The position numbers were made by a program, and so were the translations under genes. From NCBI GenBank assembly GCA_900239685.1, contig OENT01000073.1:127959-191958 (forward strand): a stretch of 64,000 nucleotides of DNA. The letters are read 5' to 3'. Under the pieces are notes generated by a model. That model had not been told where the DNA came from. It did not search any database and saw nothing but the letters and a program-made list of their open reading frames with translations. The DNA comes from Rotaria macrura (Eukaryota; Rotifera; Eurotatoria; Philodinida; Philodinidae). This document shows, piece after piece, positions 11,949 to 25,003 of this stretch (position 1 is the stretch's first letter; each line of letters starts with the position of its first letter).

Positions 11949-13617
11949 ATGTATCTTTTATCAAAACTAGCGGATTTTACTTCGAATAATTTTGATACTG
12001 CATTTGAATCGGGTTCCAGTGACGTTGATTGGTGCGAACCGAATTATGTTGTCAATGAATATATTGCAGAATTTTGGAATACAGTATGTATATGACTCTA
12101 TTGGTTTTTCAGCTTTTTTATATTCATACACTTCTCTAACTTAACATGGAATGAACAATACCTTAATAACTCTATTGATTTGAAAATTTGCTATATTTGT
12201 ATTGCAGGCTAACATTCTAAATCTATTGGTTAAAGGTAACTTTTTTAGATTTTTTTTCCATCTTGGGATCGCTATTTATTTATATATGAATGCATGATCA
12301 TATTTTATTATGCTTATTTCCTATAAATGATTAGCTCGTTTTTCATTTTATTTTTTGATTCAGAAATCCATTAGACTACGAATATATGTAGATATTTTAG
12401 TTTTCCCTCGATTAATACATGTATAGAAATAGATATTTAATTGATTGTATTTATTTTCGAGGTATCCAATATATTCTTCTTTTTGGTTCCACCATTCATG
12501 ATTGTGTTATTTGCATCTTATTCAAAACGAGTCAAGAATTACATCACATTACTTTGGCTCTTATTGATTGTCATTGGTGTTGGTTCTGTTTATTTTCATG
12601 CTACACTTAGTCTTGTATGTATCTATGTTAATTTTTATCGAAAAAATCCAACGAAATATAAACTTTGACATTGTTCAAAATTTTTCTTAGGCTGGACAAC
12701 TTATAGATGAAATATGCATACTTTGGATACTCATGGCAGGTTATGCACTATTTTTACCATCGATTCATCTACCACAATCACTTCGCTCTAATCGGTATTT
12801 TACTCAATTGATATCTTCTCCTATTCATTGTTTTCAAGGAATATATTGACACTTGAATTAGTTGAGTAAATACATTGTAGTTTCTTCTATGAATGTGGCT
12901 TGACTAATAGCCTACAACAGTAAGATGTGCTGTAGATGTTCAATAACAATAAAAAAGAAAGAAAAAAACATCGACTAAAAATGACTGGATATAGTTTGCA
13001 TGATGCTGAATACTGAACCAGTCCGTTTGATACAATGGTGCTTATCTATATGTTTTCTTTTTTGCTATTTAGACATCGATTTGTTCTTAGCTGCATTGCA
13101 ATAGCGACTATCGTTACTTTTCTTGCTGTTATTTATCCATATGCCAATGCCTTTGCTCTCATGATTCTGGGTATACCGGCCATTTGTTTTATAATATTGT
13201 ATATTTCAAAGTAACAATGAAATATTTATTTCCCAATCATCAACTTGTATGATCATTTTGTTTTCTAGATGCGATAATCGTCGTATTAGAAATTTAGGTC
13301 TTCATTGTTTAGTTATGTGGGGTATTGCTGTTGTCATATGGTTATGTGACCGAGCATTTTGTCCATTTTGGATTTCAATATCATTTCCTTATTTACATGC
13401 TATATGGCACGTATTAATTTTGTTTAGTAGTAATGAAGCTATTGTGGTATGTGCATATTTAATTATCAAACAGCAACATCCACAGGCTAATCTTATTTTA
13501 CATGTATGGCCAAATGAACATTGGAGTTGGTTTAATCTACCATATTTACAGTTTCATGATGATTTTAATTATTTATCAACAACAACAAATAATTATGCAA
13601 CGAAATCTACTGCTTAA
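11949..13617 (+). CDS. ACER: Alkaline ceramidase (ACER family)
   Basis: Five exons (11949-12083, 12462-12614, 12691-12794, 13073-13210 and 13269-13617) give 292 residues, against 264-275 in human ACERs. The N-terminal VDWCEPNYV...YIAEFWNT and the following VSNIFFF segment are family signatures. The putative zinc and catalytic residues are present: GSVYFHATLS with its histidine, GQLIDE with the aspartate, and FPYLHAIWHVL with two histidines. About seven membrane helices are visible. The enzyme hydrolyses ceramide to sphingosine and a fatty acid in the ER or Golgi membrane. KCDNRRIRNLGL and DRAFC are also conserved. The last residues carry an Asn/Thr-rich tail. It is the last gene of the same-strand cluster. 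Symbol given at family level, since ACER1, 2 and 3 cannot be separated here. Confidence 0.92.
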
Positions 13618-16600
13618 TCATTTGACGTCATATATTTTAGAGTATATCTATGTTGTCACAATAGATTTTTCTGTGATATGAATATGTATTATATTGACAG
13701 GCGTACATATTAACAGAGTTGATTCTATTTGATGTTGTTTCCATCTTTAGTACTTTTTCACATATTCATTTATTTTTCTTTCTAATTAATTATTTCATAT
13801 AACGTTGTGTTATTTAATTCGTCCAAATATTTTATTGTGAAGAACGTTTTGTTTTTTAAAAGTTATACATATAGAATAGATGTTTTTTTCATGTTTACTA
13901 TTATTAGACAGTAATAAATATCACAGTGAACGTATAAAGAAAACAATTGACTTGTTTAACACGAAATTTTATCCTATGCAAAAATAATTTTCTAATATGA
14001 ACAACAATTCTATATTGTTAATTAACGAGGATGATCATTCAAACAAGTATCAGTAAATTTTATATTTCTTCTATTTTCTTGATTCTGAACGTATAGAAAC
14101 GAGACACATTTTTTTTTATGAAAAAATTTACTGATTATTCGATACGAAGATTATTACTCGTCTATTCATTCTTTATTTAAGGATAAACATTAGCAGTAGA
14201 CGATCGAATATAAAGTATTACTTTCAACGTTGTTGACATGAAAATGTTCTGGACAATTGACATTTGATCTTCTGAGATAAATAATTACTTTAAAAAATCT
14301 GCTTCGACTCGATTTTATCGTATTGACGAGTATTTTACTGTATGAATATAGAATCAATGATAATCGAAACAATTAAATTTCGATCCAAGATGTTATCCAG
14401 GCGTAGACATTTATGAATCACCGAGATAACTGCAACATCTCTTAAACTACATTAAGCATGATCGATCGGGCAGCTTGTCTTTCATTAGAATGGAAATATG
14501 ACACAAAGCAAACATACGTTCTCGTTCAAACCATTCTGTCAATAGGATTCCAATTCGATTAGTTCACCGAAGTGTTCTTCTGAATGTAAAAAAAATACAT
14601 CGGAAAATCTAATATAAATATATATTTTGTTGTAACATAAATTGTCATCGATCGAGAGACGTTAGTTTTGAGGAAAACAAAACGAACAGAAATAGTCCTT
14701 GGACAGATATTTTACAACTTTTTTGTCTTGTATCTATGCGTATGTCGATATGCTTAGTAATTTCTAATAATTTAAAATAGAATTTAAACTCTAATATGTT
14801 TTTACTCTTGTAAAATAAATCAATGGATCTTCATCGTATGTAATATGTTTCATTTTCTAGTCAATAATCGATTTTTTCCCAGGCAAACTTAATAATATTT
14901 GAAGTTCACTTACATATGAATATTGTTTCATTTATGGTTAACTGTATTTCATTGATATAATTAAAACTATCTCTCGTGACGTGTCACATCTGTCAATAGT
15001 AATATGAAAAATGATGATACGAGCGTAGTATATGACACATGATACAGTTTTACATACATACTACTTTCATCCTTGCTTTTCTCTTCATAGCATCAGTGAC
15101 AATTAATAGATTATGTTTTTCTTTAGCATCGATAGCTGAAATTTTGTATCTATTACTAATATTAGAAAAAAAAACATTGCACAATTGTGAACTTGTGTTT
15201 TGAAAGGATTCGATTCAATTTTTTCCCTGAATTCCTTCTATTTTATAGACAACTATGATAAGTATTGTTCGTCGGTTTCGTCTCATCAATTTTAAAACAT
15301 AAGATAAGCATATGAAAAACAGAAGAAACAATATACATATTGAAAGTACTTGACAGTTTACGTAGAAAATGTGCAATGATTCTTGAGAAGAGAGAGAGAT
15401 TGGTACAAAATATTAGTCAAGAATGATATACTCGATGATAGTTGAGGATAGATAATCCAACAACGAAAAATGAACATGAAGATTTCGATTTTTAATGCTT
15501 ATTTATACTTGTTCTATACTCTATGTCTTAGTCGATTAAAGATTGACAACAAAAGAAATCGATAATATCTAATAACATAAGGAAAACAGTGAGTCGTTCC
15601 ATAGAAATTTGCTTGTTAGTCAATACTACTGATCTGATAATTCAGTGTCTCCACTATAATTATTCAAAATTCTCGCTTGATATTCGAAACGCATACTATC
15701 GAATATAGTTATACCATGCCAAATTCATCTCACTATCGATGATTTGTTAGAAAAATTTGTTTCATTTTTCAAGACATACATGGCAACGAGTTTCTACAAC
15801 GGTAGAGCAATGATACGATCAAATTTCTTTATCCATACCCAACCATGTCAATCAATTCTACGGTTATTTATTTTCATCAACAACGGTTTCAATTTAGATC
15901 TTCGATTGAATCTTTTCGGTTTTTTTTATACCTATGAAAACAACGTATGTGCTACGCGTGCACGAATTTTATTTTTTGGTTTATATGCTTCTCGCTTCCT
16001 CTCAGAGTGAAAAAAAAACATCTACTGCGAAATATATTATCATTAGAGATTTAGCGTAGAATGAAGGATAGAGAACAATAGGTATTTATACGAATCACAA
16101 ACCATCTTTTGTTTTTCTTTCAATGAGTAACTAACACAAATCTGATTATTATTTTTTTTTCCATTATCATAGAAACTCATTAGAATGTCAATCAATTAAT
16201 AAAATAAATGAAGTGTTTAATTAGAATTATACTGAACAATTAAAATCGTATTTGTTTTTCCGAATAGTATTTTCATTGGAAAAATAATTCACATATTCAT
16301 GTCTTCTTTCATTCAATAAAGAATATCGTTAACAAAACTTATGAACAGCATCAGTATATACGTATTGCTTTTGTTTTCAATACAGTTGATGATTACGATG
16401 AAATATAATTGATCGAATGAAAATTCAATACGTGACTAAAAATGATTTCCTGTATTTCTAGTATTAATATTTGAAAATAGACAATGATGGTCTTAAAAAA
16501 AAAACGTTCAGTTCAAATTATATTGAATTAATCTACAACAAGCGACTGGTTATTCATAGTTTGCAAACGTCGAAATTCAAGTATTTAAGGTGATCATGAT

Positions 16601-17286
16601 GTATTGAAATTTCTTCACGAAATTACTCTCTTTGAAAAGAAAATTAGTTCGCTCAAAGATGTAACTAATTTTCTTCTTCTGAAGCCTTTTGTTCTATAAG
16701 ATATATGAAAAACTTATGATTTATTTGTGATAATAATTCAAAGTCTACCAATAGATACATAAGTAAAATAAATATTAGAAAACGTATAAAAATCTTTTCT
16801 CTCATGAATTGCATTATTTTCAATCCATCGCACTGATTGTCAATCGAAATTAGACACACTACCATTGATAGTTTGAAATTGATTATATCATCGAAGAACT
16901 AGTATCTAATCGTTGTTAGTAGTTCGCTGAGATATAGAATCTACCATGAAAATAAAAATTTTCTCTCGTACTCCATACGAGTAAATTTTGCACCTTTGAA
17001 AATTCATCCGGAGCGACTTACTTTGTGTTGCTAACGAATCTATTTTACTCAGATCTATGTTTCCTTACACGAATAATTTATTGTTCAAAAACGAAAACAT
17101 ATTGTTCAATAGTTCGTTGTTATATAACTAATCTTTTTAATGAATACAAGAAAGATATTTCAAAAAATAAAATGGGAAAAGCACAAAATCATTCCCAGAA
17201 TTACGATACTGAGAAGTCACTTGCAAAAAAAAAATTTAACTTAATAAATGCTAATATGTAACAAACAAAAGTGTTTGATCAAATAT
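13618..17286. other. Gene-free stretch between ceramidase and Rab-like gene
   Basis: This is a 3.7-kb AT-rich interval between two convergent genes. Frames are short and without recognisable motifs. No tandem repeat, long inverted repeat or tRNA fold was noticed. Confidence 0.45.
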
Positions 17287-18086
17287 TTAAATCGTACATT
17301 TATCTGTTCCTGAACATCGACCATTATTAACTGGTATTGTTTTACCATTTAAATTGACGGATGATTTTTCGATTGTTTTACTTTTACCATTGACTATCGT
17401 TTGATCAGTATGTGCAACTAATTTTCGTGCGAAATCAGTAAAACAACTTTCAATATTTTGATTCGCTTTTGAACTTGTTTCAATGTATGATAAGTTTTTA
17501 TCATCAGCATAGGCTTTTATTGTTGAATCGGAAACGGTACGTTTTAATTCTAGATCAGATTTTGTACCAACAAGAAACACAGGTGTGTTCTCAATACAAT
17601 ATCTTTTTATTTCTTCAAGCCAATTATTAACATTTCGAAAACTCTGACTATCTGTTATATCGAAACAAATCATAACACCGTGAGCACCACGATAAAATGT
17701 TGATACAACACATTTAAAACGATCTTGACCTGCTGTATCCCATACTTGTAGTTTACAGCGTTTTTCGTCAACGTTAATTTGTCGAATTTGAAAATCTATG
17801 TTAATTATTAAATTTTTTGAAGAAAAAAAAAAGACATATAAACAAACGATAATGATTCAATAGTCTCACCAACGCCAATAGTCGCTAAGTATTCATTGGA
17901 GAAATAATTCTGAGCAAATCGTTGTAAGATGGCTGTTTTTCTTTAGAAATCAAAAACGAAGAATTATCGAACATAAAATAGAACAATTCGTTTTTATTTA
18001 TATATCTACCCAACTCCACTATCACCAATAATTAAGATTTTAAATAAATAATCGTACTCAAGATCAGCTGAAGAATTGTATGACAT
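17287..18086 (-). CDS. Rab-family small GTPase, divergent
   Basis: Three exons on the minus strand (18086-18010, 17940-17870, 17795-17287) give 218 residues. The first intron interrupts the P-loop GDSGVGKT. Switch I is YLATIGVDFQIR and switch II is WDTAGQDRF, with the catalytic Gln present. YRGAHGVMICFDITD follows and ETSSK is the G5 box. The overall pattern is closest to Rab1/Rab8/Rab35, regulators of membrane trafficking. Two departures stand out. The G4 box is TKSD instead of NKxD (a Rho-like Thr). The C-terminus ends CSGTDKCTI, with single cysteines and no CC, CxC or four-residue CAAX end. Prenylation may therefore be altered, or a last exon may be missed. The stop codon at 17287-17289 is clear. 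Confidence 0.85.
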
Positions 18087-21009
18087 GATAGTGCAAAAAA
18101 AAAATAAAAAAATCTGCTTTCTTTCTTTATCTCAACATTGTTTTTATATGGTTGGTTTTGTTTTTCATGTGATACTTTCATGTTGCGTAAATTGTTGACG
18201 TGGACACTTCACGAGAAAATAAATGACTCAATAAGTTGAATCATCATTTGATTTAACTTTAAACGAAAATAAACTAACGAATTTAATTAATTGTTGTTTC
18301 ATTTTTAAACATCGATAAATTCTGTATTAAATATGCTTTTAATACGCCTAGAGATTAGATTTATTTTACATCAATTCAAATTATGAATGAATCACTGATC
18401 TGGACATTTTTAATGAAATACAATTATTCTTTGGTGACACGTATTATTTCCTACTGAAGACAATCTTTTTATTTTTATATATTGTCTCTTTGATATTCAA
18501 TCATATTCTGACTTGATTGCTTGTCAGCGAATGACGACAATTGACATCCGTTGTTTGAGGCTAATATTGAGTTTAGTAGTAAGTATTGGTGAGACAAGTA
18601 TTCAATTCGATTGCTTGATCTTTATGTCTCTTGAATTTTTCAATTATTTCTAAATACTTGCTCAAAGTACAAATCATATTATTGTGACAGAAATGTTTTT
18701 ACTTAGAGGTAAATCAGATGAATCTACAATTATCTTCTAGTAAGTGTGTGTCAATCAAAAAGAAAGTACATGTATCTAAATAGGAAATTTTCTTGCGAAC
18801 CAAATTTTTAATAACACATATATAGCGAATGTGTAGACAGTTAGAAATTCAATATTAAAGTGAAAGAATATTCACGTCGTCTACAAAATTCCAAAGCAAA
18901 ATTTACGGTTAAGTTTCATAAATCATGAAATTAGATTTGACTAGTATTGGCATAAACGACGATACTTCGAATCTATCTAGATGAGTGTTGTATATGTAAG
19001 TGAAATTTTGACTGTGAAGTTGAATTACCATACAAGTACGTATAGTTTTACGATTTCGTATACAGAAGCGTTTCGGTAATAGATAGGTCTGACTATTCAA
19101 TAGAATGTTTGACACCAACATTTGTTTTTTCGCATACAGATAAATTATGATGTTTGGACAAATAAAGTATGAAAATCACAAGATTTATCATGAAGATTGA
19201 AGAACTTCTATTGCACCAAGAATATAGATAGATATTTCAATCGTACCTATTAAAACAACGTGTTTCTATATGCTTCAATTTATAAAATTTTAACTCTAAA
19301 TGGTATGAAGACTTTTCAAAAAAAGATCAGTCTTTCAAAACGTCTCGAATGGTCTTTGAATTCAAAGTTCAAGATGATGGACATCAATAAAAGATGTTTG
19401 AATGGAATTCATCAAATTACATATGACAAAGTATATCGCATATGAAAAGAAACTAAGTTTTAACCAAAAATTACAATTTAGAATTCATTTATTATTGTCG
19501 TATTTGAGAACGATACTGTCTTGACCGTGTCTCTAGAGATACTTTTCATTGATGATGAAAACATTGGAAATCACATACTTTTATCTATGTGTAATGCAAG
19601 AGAAAGCTATCAAAAGTTTCTATTTGATTCGACTATATCTAGTTACCTAAATTCACAAAATACAAATTAGTATTGCTCGGAAGTAAGTTTTTCTTATCGA
19701 GATCCTCTGTACATCAGGTTTTCAACGACATATTCAAACTTAAATGTACACACGATAAACAAAGAAATTGCTATGACTATTTTGTTCGTTAATTCAAGAA
19801 TTTCATCAATGTGTATTTTTCTAAAAAATGATAATTTTCCCCTCGTTCATACACCTATATCATCACAGATATTTATTTATACATCTGTACTAAAAATCTC
19901 TTCTTAATGTAGTAATGTTATGAACGGATGTGTCTTCTTTCGTATCTCTCTTCTTTGCACTACTCATGAAACATATTCTAGGCTATCAAGAATGCAAATT
20001 ACGGATTATTAAAAAGCAATTTGATTCACTACTCTTTCCTTTTAAAGAAATATGTAGATCATTATATGAATTAGCCTACTGTCATTTTTCTCATTATAAT
20101 TATAAGATCTTTCTATTGTAATTATCTCTACAGTAGTAGTTATGAGACAAGTTTTTCGTGACCAAACGTTAGTGTGCAACCTAACGGTTGAACAAGAATA
20201 ATTTTAAATACACCGAATGTAACAAGAACCATCACAAGATCAGTGTTTTTTGAATTATCTATCGATAGAGAATATTTTTGTAAGGCATACCGAGTCGATT
20301 TCTATGAAGCTTTTGCCTGAGCTAATGAACGTTAGTATTCCTCAATGATTCTTATAGTTTTTGCAAAAAAATCCTCATGAGAGGCTAATCACTTAACATA
20401 GATTGTATTCAGTTGTTTAACAAGTACACTTGACTGAAAATATTAACTTTTTATTTTAATTAGCAGTACAGGTTTCTTTTCTATCATTATGCAATATTTT
20501 TGTTTGAATTGTTCTGCTGATGTTAAATTTCATTAGTTCATATGGTAACTTAATTTTGCTTCATACTTTTGACAATTGAAAAACAAGAATTCTTAACATA
20601 CTACAATCATAAACTTAATCATGTTACGTTATTTGCTGAAGATAATTTATGATCAGGCATAAATTGTTTGCATTATAACGGTAAATAATATCGTTACAAG
20701 ATTCCTATATATTGTTGAAATATATTGTATATAGCTACTTTTTTCAAACGGATTTTTAATATTAGATTATGTTTCTTGAGATTCATTTATCGACAAAAAA
20801 AAACTGAAATCTTTGTTTTGTCATTCTTTTTTTCTTTATTCAGGACAGATAATCAAGTAATGACTAGTAGAGATACAAGAATGACAAAGTGAATCTAAAT
20901 CGCTTGGATCAAAGCTACAGAGAAACCACGCTAAGCGTCTAGGACATATCGAAACTTGTACAATGAATGAAAAGAAGTCGAAGGTATTCTACATTTTTTC
21001 TCTTTGTTT
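18087..21009. other. Gene-free stretch
   Basis: About 2.9 kb between the Rab-like gene and the 3' end of the TMEM205-like gene, both on the minus strand. I found no coding pattern, RNA gene or obvious repeat here. Confidence 0.45.
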
Positions 21010-21990
21010 TTAAAGAACTAAACATTTGTCAGCAAGGAAAAATAGATGATACCATTGAATACCATGATAAAGAAGACCCGATACCATAGAAATGGAATGA
21101 TACAAATTAAATTTATTATTGACAACGCGATATTTTGGGTCATCATTAGATAATCGTTCAATATCCTCTTGGGTCTACAGAGAAAAAGAAACAAAATGAG
21201 TCAGTTTATCTATTCAACAAGAATAAAAAACATACTTTTGCAGCTTGTAAAAATTCGATATTGTTTCGATCAAACATTAAATTTGTAACCATCGGATTAA
21301 GTACAAGACAATTGATTTCAGCAGAAGCCAGTGCAACAAATAATGCAATACCCTATCATGAGACAAATGGAAGTCTCTTGTTATGCTGATCAATATTTCC
21401 TTTCTGTGAATATACGAACTAAGTGTTTTGCTTCGTTTGACCATGTATTAAATGGATGACGAAGTAGAAATGTGCCTAAACTAAGGCTAGCTAAGGCAGT
21501 TGATGAAGAAAAATAGACTGTTGATATATGTGATTGAACAGTAGCAAATTCATGACGCGTTAACATTCGTTGAATGGCACGACCTAATATTTTAAGCAAT
21601 AAATAATGAAAAACTTTATGCACTTCAAGTCTAACCATGTACAGCAGTTATCCAAAAGCTGATACCAAATCCACCTAAAATGAATAATGGAAACATTTTC
21701 ATGGTACAAGAAGAAAATAAGAATATACCAGCAACACCCAGTAAGTGTAAGAAGGAAATATTAGATGATGAAGGCACAGCTTTTGTTTGCGCAAGTGCAT
21801 ATCCAATATAACCAACTGAGCCAAGCGCCGTAAGAAATGATGGAGCTAAGTACCTACGTCATGATAGATTAACAAAAGTATATCATAATAAGCAAAATTC
21901 TTTTTGCAACCAATTTTACCAAGTTTGTGGCCAAGTTTTTTTGTAAACGTCATGAATCGTATCTTCAACTTTACTGATTTGAGAGCCCAT
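21010..21990 (-). CDS. TMEM205: TMEM205-like membrane protein
   Basis: Five exons on the minus strand (21990-21920, 21853-21636, 21583-21420, 21352-21236, 21174-21010) sum to 244 residues. The family pattern is readable: SFWITAVHGRAIQRMLTRHEFATVQSHI corresponds to the MWVTFVSG...LPRHTFGLVQSK block of human TMEM205. LVLNPMVTNLMF matches the WLEPRTTAAMW block. The DDPKYRVVNNKFNLYHSIS end matches DPKYSALRQNFFRYHGLS. Four hydrophobic spans plus an extra N-terminal pair are seen; the human protein has 189 residues. TMEM205 is a DUF4149-type membrane protein linked to secretory traffic and platinum resistance in human cells; its biochemical role is unknown. One donor, TTA|GTTCGT at 21419, is non-consensus and was chosen because it alone keeps the frame. 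Confidence 0.72.
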
Positions 21991-23593
21991 CTTTTATTTT
22001 TAAGGTTAATCAGTATTAGCAAATAAAAAGATATCCTCTACAAAATGAAACCGATCATACAATAATAAATCATATCCATCATTCCTCCTCTATGAGTTCC
22101 TTTGACATCAACGGCAACAATCACAAACGTTAAGCGCCACCTTCGTCTTAATATAACAAACGAATGAAAATATCCTCATGAATATTCACAATAAATCAGA
22201 AGAAACAATTTATTTAAAATAGAAAAGTAATTCCAAAGAAAATCAAATTTATTTAATTCACAATAAAAATCTATTCATATGAAAGAAAGAAAAAAGATCG
22301 AATTAGATATCTAATTCGATCAAGAGCATATCCAATGAAAGTGACTAGTCTAGCAAAAGAAAAAGAAAGAAAGAAAAGTAAACTATTACTAATACGTCAG
22401 TTAATTTTCAGGAAAATACAGAACCATCAGTGTTTCATTCCAGTTGACTTCAGACGATCGACAATCATGGATGGCCCGACCGGGAGGGTGGTGTAACAGC
22501 CCTCAATCATGAAAATTTTTCGTGTGTTCTTTTCAAAATTTTTTAGCTTCCTTCCAAAAAAAAACAAGTTACAGAACTACGCTAAAATAGTACAACACAT
22601 TTTTGTGTCTACTAGAATTCAGCAAAAGTTTTTCTTAATTGTACAATGTCAACCCATTTCTGAACTATCTTCATAAAAGTGAAGCAGAATTTTCTCTTGA
22701 GTTCTACATGATCGAATTTCTCATACTTCCTAGATTGGAAACAACTCTGATTGAGGTATTGAAGTCGTACAGAAATTTTTATGAGTGTAGAAAAAGGAAA
22801 CCTTAGAAAGTTCGCATATATTAGGCACTTTTCAACTGAGTCATGATTGCTACCCTCAATTATATACTAATTTTCAAGTATCTATTAAGGAAAACGTAGA
22901 GTGCAATGTTGATTTGTTCTTCTACTCATAGATAAATTTCATGATCATTTTAATAGTTGAAAATTTTTGATACAAATCAATATCTTTTAAATTTATCGAC
23001 AAATGTAATCTATTTTAAATAGTTTCTTGTCATACGCGTATCAGACAATAAAACTAATTTCACCGTGGAAGTATAAAATCTGAATAAAAGAATATTTATA
23101 TCAGTGGAAATTTACAGATTAGTTCTAGAATCATTCGTTCTATCTATAAAAGAAAATTCGTCTTTGAAATCAAATAAAATTGTTGGCATTTTTACTGTTA
23201 GGACTGATGAACCTAAAAATTGATTTCAGACTTTTGTGGAAGATTTTGTTGAGAAATAAATATGGCTAAAACAGTGAGCATTATGACAAATACTTCTCGT
23301 GTTACACATGCCTATGAAACCATCGAACTTTAAAATACTTTTGAGTTAATGTCAAAAAAGGAACAACACATATCTGAATATAATTTCTATGCTCACTACT
23401 GTTATTTTTTGAAAACAGCTCTGTTTTATGCACGATTTAGAGTTCCTATCGAATCGAATTCATATAGCAGAAGTCTAGTTTTTACCGACATTAATCCATT
23501 CGATTCACTATAAATCTAGCTAGGGAAATGTTGTTTTTTTTCCCAATGATTTGCTTTCTAGTACATTAAATTGAAAGTTTTTAGATTGTCGAG
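21991..23593. other. Divergent intergenic region with a perfect palindrome
   Basis: This 1.6-kb stretch separates two divergent genes and must hold their promoters. A 26-bp perfect palindrome lies at 22296-22321. A GC-richer patch near 22440-22500 has no assignable identity. No coding pattern was found. Confidence 0.5.
22296..22321. repeat. 26-bp perfect palindrome
   Basis: The sequence reads GATCGAATTAGAT followed directly by its reverse complement, with no spacer. It lies about 310 bp upstream of the TMEM205-like start and 1.3 kb upstream of the dehydrogenase start. It could be a binding site for a dimeric regulator or the centre of a small inverted repeat. Confidence 0.8.
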
Positions 23594-24701
23594 ATGACAT
23601 CCTCACCGTTGAGAGTTAGTTTCCTTGGACTTGGTAGTATGGGCAATGCGATGGCAAAGAACATTCTAAACAAAGGTTTTCAACTCATTGTGTGGAATCG
23701 GACAGCTTCAAAAGCGACTGTAAATAAATATAATTCACATTAAAAAGAAATAATTAAATGAAAGTAAAAACTTTTTTTTCCAGGATTTGATCGATGCTGG
23801 TGCTCATCTAGCAGCGAGTCCTCGAGAGGCTGTCACTAATGCTGATGTCATCATTAGTTGTCTATTCGATGACAAATCATGTCTAGATGCTGCTCAAGGC
23901 AAATCGATCGAGACTGTCTCTCATCATACTATACATGACATTTCAACTTTTAGGTGACAATGGGTATCTTATTGGGATTCCGAAACATGCAATACATGTT
24001 AATACATCTACCATCATGCCACAGACTGCCAGCGAGCTTGAATCGTGGCACAAACAACATGAAGCTTACTATATATCAGGACCTGTACGTAATATTCAGT
24101 AGAGGATTGATTGAAAAGTCTATTCTTGCATTAGGTTCTCGGTCGTCCAGACGTTGCTGCTGCCGGAAAATTAAGAAGCTTCTTAGGTGGCAATCCAGAC
24201 GCGATAGAACGTGCGCGATCTGTCATTGAGACATATTCTAGTGGTTCAGTCATGATTGTTGGTCATAGCCCAGCGCAAGCTAATGTTATGAAATTAACAG
24301 CGAATATGATTCTTGCTGCAAATATTTCACTATTTGGTCAAATATATGCATTTAACGAACGTTGGAATATTGATCATGAAAAAACTCATGAAATGCTTAG
24401 TGTTTTTTATTCACACCCAGGTCTTCTGGCTTATGAAGCACGTGTACGTGATCGAAATTATGACAAACCTATTGGAGAAGGATTTGGAGTCGAAGGAGGA
24501 TTGAAAGATATCAATGCGATGTTAACTACGGGTTCTCAAGTTGGTGTTCCTCTTCCGTTTTGTAGTATTTTGCGTGAGCAATTTATTTCAATGATTGGCC
24601 ACGGATTAAAAGACAAAGATTGGTCGGTAGTAGCTGACGCAGCAAGATTCAATGCTGGATTACCATTTCAAAATCAGCAAAAGAACGAAGAAAAACATTG
24701 A
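23594..24701 (+). CDS. NAD(P)-dependent beta-hydroxyacid dehydrogenase family protein
   Basis: Four exons (23594-23719, 23784-23898, 23954-24084, 24135-24701) give 312 residues. The N-terminal Rossmann signature is FLGLGSMGNAMAKNIL, and the dinucleotide fold continues with WNRTASKA and ADVIISCL. The substrate loop is SGPVLGRPDVAAAGKL. The catalytic-Lys helix is ANVMKLTANMILAAN, followed by the all-helical C-terminal domain. Relatives are 3-hydroxyisobutyrate dehydrogenase, 6-phosphogluconate dehydrogenase-like enzymes and GLYR1. The GPVLGRPDVAAAGKL form resembles bacterial members more than animal HIBADH, which suggests horizontal transfer followed by intron gain. Intron 2 has a GC-AG boundary (AAG|GCAAAT...TTTTAG). 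An acceptor-like TTTTTAG lies 9 bp before the ATG. The actual substrate is unknown. Confidence 0.85.
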
Positions 24702-24863
24702 AATGATTCAAGAGAATTTTCGTTGAATTACATTATTCTTTAACATCTTATTTTCACTGTTAGTTTTAGTCATTTTTTAAATGAATCAAGCTTTTTACTA
24801 ATCAATTTTTGCCTGGTTAAAACATTATTGCTAACTTTATCAAAGCATTTGTAAGACGGTGAG

Positions 24864-25003
24864 GTGTCGAAATGTCGACAGAAAAATGTCGACAAGCAAA
24901 ACGTCGACAAGTACAAATACCGACGAGCACAAATGTCTTCAAAAAAAAATGTCGACATAAAAGTAGTCGACAAAGAAAATTCCGATATAAAAAGATGTCG
25001 AAA
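24864..25003 (+). repeat. Left array of GTCGAC-centred short repeats
   Basis: Roughly 15-20-bp degenerate units of the form AAAATGTCGACAAGC recur here, including clear GTCGAC cores and several decayed ones. The arrangement is mirrored at 25811-25933 in inverted orientation. Confidence 0.75.

Noticed and set aside
12207..12235. Possible extra exon in the ceramidase gene (after an acceptor-like ATTGCAG)
   Set aside because: Joining exon 1 directly to 12462 gives FWNT-VSNIFF, the family sequence; including this piece breaks it.
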